Origin: Gnomoniopsis sp. IMI 355080
Lineage: Eukaryota; Ascomycota; Sordariomycetes; Diaporthales; Gnomoniaceae
Assembly: GCA_027946555.1 (NCBI GenBank)
Contig: JAPEVC010000054.1
Location: forward strand, 103,837 to 167,836
Length of the DNA: 64,000 nt
Direction of reading: 5' to 3'
Part shown: piece by piece, positions 1 to 9,790 of the stretch
Numbering within the stretch: the first letter of the stretch is position 1
Layout: each line of letters opens with the position of its first letter
Position numbers and translations under genes: made by a program
The notes under the pieces: generated by a model
Seen by the model: the letters and a program-made list of their open reading frames with translations, nothing else
Told to the model about the DNA's origin: nothing
The model's database searches: none

Positions 1-107
1 CCGCGCCTTCCAAATGATCTCTCCCTGAACTACTGAGCCGCTCTCCTGCGTCGCCATTGTCTCCCCTCCCCCTCCCCCAAGACATACTCGTCACATAAAG
101 CTTCCCG

Positions 108-2212
108 ATGGTCGACGCGGGGACTTCAAACCCTACAAACCCCCGCGCCCCTCGTCCATCATCTCCTACAGCATCAGTTGACGTCGAATCTCTTACAGTC
201 AAATTCAAGACCTCCCCGCGGCCACCCAAGACAACCTTCGGTCCACTCGACGAGCTCTCCACCCAACATTCAGGATACCGAAAGCTCTCTTACGGGCAGA
301 GCAACTTCTACAAGCGATACAGTGAGCACTGGGAACGTAGCTACGAGAGCGGGAGCAGCTGGGAGGAGGAGGCGGGCGACTCAGCCACTTGTTATACAGA
401 AGAGGGGGACGACGAGTGCGAAGAGGGCGGTGGCCTCCTAGGCGACACGCGCAACATGGCTTCATCGTGGTCGGGTCAGCCGGCTATCAAAGGGCGGACG
501 GAATGGGTGCGGATGATGCTGTTGTGTGCAGTGCATCTTGGGATCACCTTTACTTGGGTAAGGATAAGTTTCTGAATGTTCGTGACAATATCGCTAATGA
601 ATTTAAACTGTCAGGGGGTCGAGATGACATACTGCACGCCGTACCTTCTAGCTCTGGGTTTGACAAAGAGTCAGACATCCTTGGTGTGGATCGCCGGCCC
701 TTTGTCAGGGCTCATCGTTCAACCTATAGTTGGCGTCATGGCGGATTCCACGAGGTCAAAATGGGGACGAAGAAGACCATACATTGTAGTCGGATCAGCC
801 ATCGTTGCAGGCGGCCTGATGACCCTCGGCTGGACCAAAGAAATCGCGTCACTGTTCATGTCCACAGACACTGACTTCGCCAAGCTCTTCATCATCTTCC
901 TCGCAGTTTCCGCGCTTTATGTGACCGATTTCGCTATCAATGCCGTCATGTCATGCTCCCGCAGCCTCCTCGTTGACACCCTCCCTATCGCCAAACAGCA
1001 GAGTGGCGCCGCATGGGCTGGAAGAATGGGCTCACTGGGCCATATTGTTGGGTATGGCATGGGCGCTGTTGATCTTCCAGGGACCTTTGGCACCTGGCTT
1101 GGTGACACACAATTCAAGCAGCTGACCCTCATTGCTGCGCTTGGCATTCTACTTACCTCGGGCTTGACATGCTGGGCGGTCACAGAGCGCGTGCTTATCA
1201 GCATCAAGCATGACCCGCGCGAGGGTGAAGGTAGCCGATGGAAGGTCCTGGCGCAGATCTGGTCCACCTTCCTTGATCTACCACCGCGTATTCAGGGAAT
1301 CTGTTGGGCAGTTTTCTGGGGATGGATAGGATGGTTTCCATTCAATGTATATGGGAGTACATGGGTGGGCGAGACATATTTCCGCTATGATGTGCCAGAT
1401 GAGGTCCGGAACTCTGGAGATGCGTTGGGTGATATGGGTCGAATCGGCAGCTATACTCTGACCATCTACTCTTTCATGACGTTTACGGGTGCGTGGCTGC
1501 TCCCACTCTTTGTGCGCTCGCCTGAGGACGAAGGCTTCACGGCGCGGCCCCCGAAGAGCGTAGCGCCGTTGTTGGAAGCCTTGGCCAAGGTGAAGCCGGA
1601 CCTGCTCACGGTATGGGTGGCTGGCCACATCCTCTTTGCGAGCGCAATGGTCTTTGCGCCGTTTGCTACGAGTTTCCGTTTCGCAACTGCGTTGGTCGTT
1701 TTCTGTGGTATACGTGAGTGCGATGTCTCTCTCTGTTTCTACCTTATTGATATCACGGCAGGCTGACCGATTTCACAGCATGGTCGATTGTCTCATGGGC
1801 ACCCGTGGCGATGATGGGAATGGAAGTCAACAAAATCTCGGGCGACTCCGCGCCTTACCGGCGACTGTCTGCTGATCCTGCCGCCATTGAGCTCACGCGC
1901 ACCGACTCCCTCCATCTCGAACACGGTGCCGACGAATCTTCCAACAACAGCGGAACGACAGGCGAGCTATCCGGTATTTATTTTGGCATACTCAACATCT
2001 ACCAAACCATCCCACAGTTCATTGGGACTTTTATTAGCACCGTCGTCTTTGCTGTACTCGAGCCTGGCAAAAGTCCCGAGCTGGCGACTGATGCGCACCC
2101 AAGTGAGCACCACGCCACTGATGGGCCGAATGCGATTGCAGTATGCTTGTTTATTGGGGCTTGGGCTGCGGTGATAGCGGCTATTGCGACGAAGAAGTTG
2201 AAAAACATCTAG
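108..2212 (+). CDS. MFS sucrose/alpha-glucoside-type transporter (GPH family)
   Basis: Three exons: 108-557, 615-1713 and 1779-2212 (660 aa). The introns, 57 and 65 nt, have GTAAGG..CAG and GTGAGT..CAG borders, and joining restores one frame across both. Residues 1-133 form a hydrophilic, acidic cytosolic tail. The membrane part opens with LGITFTW-GVEMTYCTPYLLALG, split exactly by intron 1, followed by LTKSQTSLVW and PLSGLIVQPIVG and the basic loop KWGRRRPYI after TM2-3, all hallmarks of plant and fungal SUT/GPH sugar-proton symporters. Exon 3 continues with WSIVSWAPVAMMGMEVNK and ends in two hydrophobic helices. Family knowledge predicts plasma-membrane H+ symport of sucrose or another alpha-glucoside; the substrate is not readable from sequence. 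The first exon-3 acceptor (about 1761) leads to a stop, so 1778 is used. The start is the first ATG in frame. Length is normal for fungal members with an extended N-terminus. Confidence 0.9.
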
Positions 2213-2306
2213 AGAGCGGTCAGATTCCTATGTATCTGGAACCTTGTGTGGGTGAGCATAGAAGGAGTTTACACTTCTGCGTTGGTTGTCAGATACCCAG
2301 CATTGT

Positions 2307-2331
2307 CACACACATACACACACAAAAAAAA
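2307..2331. repeat. CA-rich microsatellite plus A run
   Basis: Interrupted (CA)n followed directly by eight A residues, about 95 bases past the transporter stop, probably in its 3' UTR. Confidence 0.85.
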
Positions 2332-2814
2332 GCCAGATGAGGTAAGAGTCGAAAAGCGTTAGGCAGGTCCATGTTAGCACTCGGATTTTGGAGTTTATTG
2401 CCAGGTCTTTGGGAGGTTGATTGCTTTCATTTACTTCTACGAACGGGCATTATGTTATAGGTAGGCAATCTGAGGGTATAATCCGGGGCCTCCATTTGTA
2501 ACGCGTTAGTTTACGTACTCAGACGGAATCGACTAAGCTTTTGCCAAAGTGTTTAAATGGAGCTTTCAATGCAGTGGCATGTTGACATGTCAGTGGACAC
2601 GACGAACGAGATCCTTGGTATGATGGTCAGTGTCATTCTGTCCTATGGACCTATCGACCTATGGAATAAAGACAGTACTGGAAAATTATGCCACAAGCAT
2701 GCCGGCCACTCTCGCATACAGCGGACCGCAATCGAAGTCAACACTTGCCTGGTGCCCTGAGCCAAACTCCATCCCAAAAGAGCCGCACAAAACGAGGGTA
2801 TCTATCTGTCTCAG

Positions 2815-2832
2815 CACACACACACACACACA
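2815..2832. repeat. (CA)9 microsatellite
   Basis: Nine perfect CA units, just beyond the 3' end of SRC1. Confidence 0.9.
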
Positions 2833-2990
2833 AACGCAGAATGTAAAAGTGTCGAAAAGCAGCATATATTATGCTCCATGGGAGAGTGCGGAGTCGTAAA
2901 ATGTGCACTCATAAGAGCCACCAAAGTCGCGTCCTCATCACAAAGAGAAATTATCCAAACCTGCCACCAACGCCTAGTTCCCTTTGGCAC

Positions 2991-5237
2991 TCAATAAATG
3001 GGCCGCGAGCCCGGCTCCTCCCACTTGTTGTGGACTGGCGCAGTGCTATCATCGTTCACATTTGCGCCATAGGACACCCGGCCCCTGCGGCGTGCGCTGC
3101 CTTCGATGGCTCCGCTGGGACCAATCCATTCCCATGCACGACCGACTTCACCATTCTTGCCCTCCCGCTGACCGGTCCGCACATTGGTATTCTGCTCGAC
3201 GACCGCCCTGACACGCTGCCATATCTGCTCGCGCTTGGAGAGACTGTGGATGTGCCGTAGTATATCATCCCTCAAGTTCGGTAAGAACAAGAAAGTGTCA
3301 TCTTCGCCGCTAGCTTCGTATGCTTCCTCCTTTTGTATGGCCAGACGGGCCAATACTTGGTCGACAAGGCCTGGGATCTGGGCGGAAATGGCGCGGTTCG
3401 AGCGGTAACGGGCGCGGCCGTACAAAGCGGTCAGCAGCGACATCACTACTGAAACAACGCTGAGTCTATGTCGTTCCAGTCCGAGGCGGACGGAGCGGCG
3501 GACGCCACACGTGAGCGAAAGGCGAGCGAGAGAGGTTGACGATATGCGGGTTGGAACGCCTCGGGAACTTCGATCGTCTCTGGATCGATCACACGTCTGG
3601 TTAGTCGAGCTGAGGCGTTAACACCATGATCACTATGAAATGTTTCTCGGACTTCCGCAAACAAGGTCAAGGAGAGGGGACAATGCGAAGCAGCGCTGGA
3701 ATGAGAGTGGTGCAACTTACGGCTTGTATTCCTCCAGTTCGTTTCTTTCCACCTCGATTTCCTCTCTCGTCTCAATTTCTCCGAGAGCGGCAGACCACAG
3801 ATCATCGAACTCTTTCTTGCTCAGCTTCTTGCTCCTTTGTTCGCTAACGGTCTCCTTCAATTCCTCGACGGCAATGGCAGGACTCTCGGATGTCTGACCA
3901 TGCTCATCTACCAGTTCCCCACATTCGAACTTGGCCCTGCGCTCGCGAAGCTCCTCCACGGCCTTGTCAGCCACAGCTTTGACCCGGCGGACTTTTTCAC
4001 CATCAGGCTCGCAGGTGGGCGGCAAAGGTACAAGACCGCCGGCTGACAGTGGGTGAGGTCTCAGAATGTAGTCGTCCTCGCAGCGCACAGAATTGTCGGC
4101 ATAGCAGTAGGCGTGGGCCGGGCAGGGGTCACACTCGGGTTCCATCAACTTGATTGCCCACTCGGGGGTTTCGAAATCGAATTCTTGAAAGCTGATGTGT
4201 CGAGGAATGACCTGCTGTGCCGATCTTCCCACTCCACAATACCCCACTGCAACTTTCTCTTGTCGGTACCAAGCACCGTATGCGGTAAGAAGGGCGAGAA
4301 GAAGCACCGACAATGGCGTTCCCAGGCCTCCAGACCTTTTGTTCTGGCGGTGAGGCACTATCGCTGTCTGTGCTCTAATAGCATCTTCCTGGGCCAGAGC
4401 AAGCTGCTCCTCTGGCGTGAACTCCTCACCGGCTTCCACCTCAGGCTCGGGCGTTTCTGGAGCCCTGGGTCGCGACACTGCGCTCAACGGCATCTCGACA
4501 GATTTTGTATATCCAGAACGCTCCGTGCCAGCGAGCCGGGGTTCTTCGGTCCGCCTCCTAGCCACCGAGCTGACCGGTCGCTGAGCGGGTGAGTCAAATT
4601 TTGAGATCTTTCCGCGGTTGGTTGGGGTCTCCTCGGGTAGAGGGGAGCTCCCACTTTGGAATGGGTTGTCGGTAGAGAAAACATTGTCTGTGTCATCCTC
4701 GGATGCCTGAGCCTGCTGCACCTCGGGTTGCGGGGTCATGTCATAGCGACGAGAGGACTTGCGTGGTGATCTTCGAGTCTCGTAGTGGCTGTCGGTGTCG
4801 GTATCAGAGTAGCCCAACTGGCGACTGGTGGATCGCTGCGAGTGTTTCCTCGGGCTCAGACTGAGCGGGTTGGAGACCTGCTCGGGCTCCTCTGATTCGG
4901 CCTTGAAACTGCTCGCGGCACTGCCGGCGTTCTTCTTGGGCCTGCCTCGGGATTTGGAGATGCTCGGTGGAGGCATATTGTTGTTGGCCACGGAGTATCC
5001 CACCGAGTTGTCGATGTTTGTAATGCCCATGCTCGACCGCTTTGCCTTGGCGCGGCGATCAAGAATTTTTTTCGCTTGCGGTGTGATGTTCTCATTAAAG
5101 ACCTCGACCAACTTCGCTTTCTTTGCGTTGCCGGGGTAGTCGACGCCGTGGGTGATGAGGATGGAGCGAAGGCGCGGGATAGTGACCGAGGCAGGGTCGA
5201 AGCCCGGTTGCAGATAGTCAACCTCGGAGTCAGACAT
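2991..5237 (-). CDS. SRC1: Src1/Heh1-type inner nuclear membrane protein (HeH/LEM + MSC domain)
   Basis: Two exons, 5237-3721 and 3579-2991, separated by a 141-nt intron (701 aa). Residues 1-50 match the HeH/LEM helix-extension-helix fold (TIPRLRSILITHGVDYPG, then NAKKAKLVEVFN). Residues 55-300 are disordered and rich in Ser/Pro/Arg with RGRPKK and SPRK basic patches. A first membrane helix is near 306-324 (LSVLLLALLTAYGAWY). A Cys-containing lumenal region follows (CDPCPAHAYC), then a second helix near 545-561 (LSVVSVVMSLLTALYG) and a C-terminal Man1-Src1 domain with IWQRVRAVVEQN near the end. Family role: tethers chromatin, including rDNA and telomeres, to the nuclear envelope. I start at the MSDSEVDYL methionine because HeH follows at the usual distance; an in-frame ATG lies 18 codons upstream. 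The acceptor at 3580 keeps the conserved STSLARLSLTC-RRSVR segment in frame; a nearer AG at 3597 does not (see findings). Confidence 0.85.
3580..3622 (-). other. SRC1 intron 3' end with two candidate acceptors and two branch-point-like motifs
   Basis: Reading the minus strand: GTTAAC (3622-3617), CTAAC (3604-3600), a first AG ending at 3597 and a second AG ending at 3580. The CTAAC lies only about 5 nt from the first AG but about 21 nt from the second, favouring 3580. The GTTAAC is about 20 nt from the first. Use of the first AG shifts the frame. Confidence 0.55.
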
Positions 5238-5966
5238 TGTGACAGTGTTGGTGCTTTGTTCAATCGCAGTCGCGCTCACGATGGGATGCAAAGATTCAAA
5301 GACTTTATTCGGTGATGGTGGAGGATGCGATAGATGGTTGTGATGGTGTTGCTGATTGTCCGACGAAACCGATCAACGGGGAATGCGTAGCAGCGCAATG
5401 ACGGCACGAGCGCATGAGCACAGCGGGCTGTGGAATGCGGTGGATCTGATTGGGAGCTTGTGTCCGCCTTCTTGAACTGTTCGCCGCCGTGCTGCCTTAA
5501 AGCGTCACGATAGTGCAAGGCCGCCGCGTATGCTTGCAGAGGTGTGTTGAAGGAAGAGAAGAAAGCCTGAGTCGCAAAAAAGCAGTGGAGACGGTAAATA
5601 TTGCGTCTTTGTTGGTTGGCCTGGTTGGAAAACAGACTTGGAAGAAGTGGTGCTCATGGGAGGCCCTTGTGGCTATGAACCGTTGCCACAGGCAACCCAG
5701 CACATCCTGGGCTACTATGTACCTAGGCGGCCTAGGTACCTAGGTAGTCGGCTCCTTCCGGCCACAGCATCGCCACAGCCACACGCCACACTCAATAGAC
5801 TCCGCTTTTCGCCACACTGTTTGTTTCCTGGCTCTCGACGACGTTCCTTTTTCCTATGTGTTCACACAGGTAGTTTGACCAAGATGCGACAACGATCATG
5901 CTACCTGCTAGCATCCTCAGCATCTATGAAGAAAATTAGACAGTCGTTCTATCTAGGTTGTCTCTT
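5238..5966. other. Intergenic; SRC1 promoter region with CCTAGG palindrome cluster
   Basis: Upstream of SRC1 and downstream of the minus-strand surface-protein gene. A dense cluster at 5720-5747 contains three CCTAGG sites in 28 bases, forming overlapping palindromes (GGCGGCC spacer, then TAGGTACCTA). No convincing coding frame seen. Confidence 0.6.
5720..5747. repeat. Overlapping TACCTAGGTA-type palindromes
   Basis: Three CCTAGG cores at 5722, 5731 and 5738. The same motif recurs at many non-coding places in the window. Confidence 0.8.
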
Positions 5967-7107
5967 CTAATGCCCAGCGATCTCCGCGCGAGGTTCTTGA
6001 AGCTCATACATGCCGTTCTCTGGAAGCTCAGTGGGACGCACATGCAATTCGAAAGCCGGCATATCCATCTTGGACTGGCCAACAACAGTTCCTCCAGGGG
6101 GCGACGGCAGTGCCATTCCTCGTCTCTGTTTCGTCTTCGCATAAGAAATAAAATACCACCAAAGAAAAACATTAACAACAATGACAGCCGCAGTTGCGCC
6201 CATGACAATTCCAGCTATCGCTCCTCCCGAGATGGTACTAGTCGTGCTCCCGGCTGAGACGATCAAGGTGCTCTGCTGCGCACCACCGCCCGTAATGGTC
6301 GATGTTGCGGTGGCTGTAGGGCGCGAGGTCTGAACCGGCACCCGATCGGCACTACGCCAATTGATTTGAATCATGGGCGCCCACGCCGTGAATGTTTCCA
6401 CCTCCACCGACGAGGTAGTCCCGGCCACGTGCGCAAAGGGGAGACTTGTATCGGTAACCAGAAGTGTACCGTCGCTGCAGGAGGCCATCTTTATCGATTT
6501 ACTCGAGTTGAGGGTGGTGACGCATGTCTGCTGCGCAGGAGGCGTATTGACGCAGGAGAAGCCACTGTGCGAGGGAAAGAACTCTGCTATCAGCACTCAT
6601 ACACTCCATGAACGCACTGTGCGGTCTTGCTGTAACTTCGACTCACGGTGGGCAACAACCTACGGCAGTCTCGCCTTCGGCCATAGGAAACTGCAGTGGC
6701 CAGTCAGCTGCCCCCTCGTAGGTTGCAGTACATGCGCTGGTATATCCTGAAGGACAGTATAGGCCCGGAGAGTAGAAGCCCCAGCCGTTGAATTCAGTAT
6801 AGGGGGTCGCTGCTCCAGCTGTTGTCGAAGGCCAACATTGTGTGGCATCTTGGACATCAGTAGCCCCCGGTATACAGATCTGCCCGAATCCTCCTCGGTC
6901 TGCGTTAGTAGAAAATTGGTAGATTGTAAGGCAAGTCGACGGTGGGGTGAATGTTGTGGTCAGGGATCCGAGAATAGTTCGCGGATCACTTGCCCCGGCT
7001 GCTTGTCCTCGACCGGCCATTTCGCACGTACGGAAACCGACCTTTGAATGACAGGAAAGGAGAAGCACCGAGACAAAGACAACCCTTACGGGGAATCTGC
7101 TGTACAT
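5967..7107 (-). CDS. Secreted/single-pass surface protein with Cys-containing ectodomain (unidentified)
   Basis: Two exons, 7107-6647 and 6564-5967, with an 82-nt GTGAGT..CACAG intron (352 aa). The N-terminus is a likely signal peptide (basic FPVR then VVFVSVLLLSC). The ectodomain, about 25-265, has scattered cysteines (STCLTIYQF, QCWPST, GLYCPSGYTSAC, VGCCP-GFSCVN) and a Ser/Thr-rich stalk. One membrane helix, roughly 270-294 (AIAGIVMGATAAVIVVNVFLW), is followed by a KTKQRR stop-transfer and a cytosolic tail of about 55 residues ending ELPENGMYELQEP. The layout resembles Wsc/Mid2-like sensors and the many orphan signal-peptide/one-helix proteins of filamentous fungi, but I see no WSC domain. 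The G-WGFYSPGLYCPSGYTSAC stretch recurs in this orphan group as I recall it. The join is well supported because the cysteine pattern runs through it. Function unknown; a cell-surface location is inferred. Confidence 0.75.
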
Positions 7108-8252
7108 AAGGCTTGTGTCCGCCCCCAGCCGCCAGCCTTAGCCGCCAGCCTTGTGAAGTGCTCTGTCAGCCGGCGCAGTCCATTCGGCCCCAGTGTCCAC
7201 ATCGCGCTCTCGATTCCGCATGTTCGGACCATGAAGATTGACCGCCCCTGGCCTGACCTGCATGTACCACAGTAGCAGGGGAAGTGGACCTTCTCGTGTT
7301 TTTGTGAGCGACAATCGCCATCCAGGCATAACAGTGTTGGGGTTATGTGCGGCACATGCGTTGCAACATAAGCGTGTGGCCAACAACATCGGCTCAGATG
7401 AGTTGTCTGAGTATATTTATGAAGGATCACACAAGATGCAGGCCTTTTTGAAAGATACCTACGATCTTTTGGGGCACTAGACGAGGTTTACACAACTGCC
7501 TGAGCACTACTGTACTGTTCAGACTTTGCCAGGGAAGCGAAAAGGATTCCACCCTGTCAATAGAGATGTCATCCACGTTCTCAATCCGGCCCCACACCCA
7601 AACGCAACTCTGATCATAATGCCGGATCATATACGAACGGATTTGCAGGTGCTGACGTCCCGGTAACCCTGATGTTGTGTTGACTGACACCACCGACCTG
7701 AAAAGTGCACTTTTTACTTTCTAATCAGTGGACCTCGGGCAAACGATGAGAAGCTACGTGCTGTTCGTCCTGCATTGTTCAAGGACGTTAAGTACAAGGG
7801 CTAAGTAGATCTGCTCTGGTATATTGTGCTTTGAAAATGATATCTACCGGGGGGGGCCGGGCATCGGCTATAGGCGTGGATTTGAGCAAACCATGATTTA
7901 TTGAATGACTAAATAGGTACATTTTCGATGCGCAAGCCTTGTTTGTATTCGTGCACAGATACAGCATATCAATAGTGGGACAATATTTTAATAATTTTGC
8001 CGCAGTGGCTCTTTTTTTTCTTTTTTTTTTTAGTCTAGTAAACTTGAAGTTTGGATGGTGACATGCAGGTGCCTTCACCTCTCCCGTGCAGGGAAGCAGC
8101 TGCGAAAAAAATAAAAACCCAATAAGCAAGCTCCAGAGCACCGAAACACCAGAAAATTACGCAATGGAAGAGTCAACTTTCTTCATGAACCACGTTACGT
8201 GTACATCCAAGATAGAAGCGCTGTCGTCCGGCCTCAGTTAAAGTCCAATCAA
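7108..8252. other. Intergenic
   Basis: Contains the promoter of the surface-protein gene and the 3' flank of the Hsp20 gene. Features seen: an eight-G run at 7849-7856 and a T-rich tract at about 8009-8032. Small frames here resemble nothing known. Confidence 0.6.
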
Positions 8253-9590
8253 TCACTGAATCTCCACCCGTTTGACCTCAGTCCAGTCCTTTTCGACCTT
8301 GGGCACCGTGATGACCAATACGCCCTCCTCCATCTTCGCCTCAATCCCGTCAGAATTAACCTCCTCCTTCGTCTCTTTCTCGGAAGGAGGTAGTCTAACT
8401 TCGCGCGAGAACAATCCCACGCTCCTCTCGCCACTGACCAGTCCCTGCAGGAACTGCTCGTCACCAGGTCGGTATACCACACCACTGATGCCAAGCATCG
8501 ATCTGTCGCCGTCCCAGTTCACGCCTACATCTTCCTTCTTCGCGCCCGGAACCGCAAGGTGCAGCACCCAACGGTCAGCCTGCTCGAACAGATCCAAGGG
8601 CGGGCTAAAGCTAGCATCCATGCCGTCCTCGTCGTCGGAGCTACCAGGCGTCATGGCGCGATTGTCATCGTTGTTCATTGTGCCCCGCTGCATACGCTCA
8701 ATGTACTCGCGCAACTGGTGTGCCGCAGGGTGGTTTGCCAGTGCGGCCATGAGCCCGCGCAGGTCGAAAGCACCGCCAGAGGGAGGAGGCGGCCCGCGGG
8801 GGTGGTGGCCATGAGGGCCGTGGGGTCCTCGGTGAGGGCCGGAAAAGGCCCCAAAGAATGGGGGCGGTGACGGGGGACCGTGGTGATGACCATGAGGACC
8901 GCGAGAGCGCCTGCGAGGCTCGCCAGCGAAGCCAAGGCCGCCGAAGGGTGAGGGGCCGCGATGATGAGCTCCACGAGGACTACCGCGCTTGTGATGGTGG
9001 CCGCCGAAACCCTCACGAGCAAATCCTCCACGGCCGCCGCGGCGACCATGGCGTCCACCATGTCGCGGGCGGGAGGGTTCGTCTGGCTTCGGAAGTTCTT
9101 CGGGTGGGTCTGCCGTGTCGTCTTGCATCATTGTGTCTGGGCTACCGTCTTTCTCGCCACTGGCGTCCTTCTTCTCTCCCTCCGCGGCCGCAGTGGCAGC
9201 GGCTACCTCTTCATCTGAAATGTATTCTGGTGGGAAAGCTTCATCGTCTGTGATGTCGCGAACTGATGCGCCACGCTCAGGCTCGTCTTCGCCACTGTTG
9301 CGTCCATGGCGCCCTCCTCGACCACCTCGGCGACGCCCGTGAGCGTGCGCATGGCGGCCGTGAGGACCATGACCCCATGGACCTTCTGAGGGACCTGCGA
9401 AGTTCTCCCATCCAGGGCGCTGGGACCAGCGATTCCAGAAGTCTGGGTTCATGAAAGGTGGAAGGTCGGAAGGCGGAGGAGGGGCGTGATCGACGCCTGC
9501 GCCGCGAGGTTGGTGGTGGTGCGGAGGGCGACTGGGACCACCAGACATTGCTTCCCAGAAAGCATTGAAATTGTTATTTGGCCAAGCCAT
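8253..9590 (-). CDS. Hsp20/alpha-crystallin domain protein with long RGG and Gly-His-rich N-terminus
   Basis: Single exon, 445 aa. The alpha-crystallin domain is at about 330-438: DLFEQADRWVLHLAVPGAKK, then the strand REVRLPP and the signature EEGVLVITVPK near 423-432. There is no C-terminal I-x-I/V tail beyond VEIQ. The first 325 residues are unusual for a small heat-shock protein, which normally totals 150-250 aa. They contain Pro/His-rich blocks (PPHHHQP), repeated RGG/GRGGRHGR units, GHGPHGRHAHAHGRR and PHGPHGHH. One acidic serine-rich spacer (residues about 290-325) precedes the domain. Family role: ATP-independent holdase; the N-terminus suggests RNA binding or condensate formation (inference). 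Start at the first ATG, MAWPNNNF, which reads as a typical hydrophobic sHsp N-terminus. No clear heat-shock element was found upstream. Confidence 0.85.
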   Translation of the reverse strand: MAWPNNNFNAFWEAMSGGPSRPPHHHQPRGAGVDHAPPPPSDLPPFMNPDFWNRWSQRPGWENFAGPSEGPWGHGPHGRHAHAHGRRRGGRGGRHGRNSGEDEPERGASVRDITDDEAFPPEYISDEEVAAATAAAEGEKKDASGEKDGSPDTMMQDDTADPPEELPKPDEPSRPRHGGRHGRRGGRGGFAREGFGGHHHKRGSPRGAHHRGPSPFGGLGFAGEPRRRSRGPHGHHHGPPSPPPFFGAFSGPHRGPHGPHGHHPRGPPPPSGGAFDLRGLMAALANHPAAHQLREYIERMQRGTMNNDDNRAMTPGSSDDEDGMDASFSPPLDLFEQADRWVLHLAVPGAKKEDVGVNWDGDRSMLGISGVVYRPGDEQFLQGLVSGERSVGLFSREVRLPPSEKETKEEVNSDGIEAKMEEGVLVITVPKVEKDWTEVKRVEIQ

Positions 9591-9646
9591 TGTGATGATT
9601 TCGTGTTGTGTGTTGTTCGAATGTGAGCAAAGTATGTTTATACCTT

Positions 9647-9662
9647 TGTGTGTGTGTGTGTG
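9647..9662. repeat. (TG)8 microsatellite
   Basis: Eight perfect TG units, about 57 bases upstream of the Hsp20 start. Confidence 0.9.
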
Positions 9663-9780
9663 AAGTTGGTAGGTGATGGTGATTAGGAAGTCTCGTTGGA
9701 GAGATGTTGAAGAGGATTATCAACTTGTTGACGAGGAAGGAGGAGAACAAAACGTCATACGCAGGAGACGAGGATCCGGG

Positions 9781-9790
9781 CTTTATAGAT
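9781..9790 (-). promoter_or_regulatory. TATA-like box for the Hsp20 gene
   Basis: Minus strand reads CTATAAAG, about 190 bases before the Hsp20 ATG. Position and sequence are compatible with a core promoter, but no independent support exists. Confidence 0.3.

Larger units (their letters stand above)
2213..2990. other. Intergenic, tail-to-tail
   Basis: Space between the 3' ends of the transporter and SRC1. It holds two CA-rich microsatellites and no convincing coding frame. Short frames at 2557-2760 and 2630-2899 show no recognisable protein. Confidence 0.6.
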
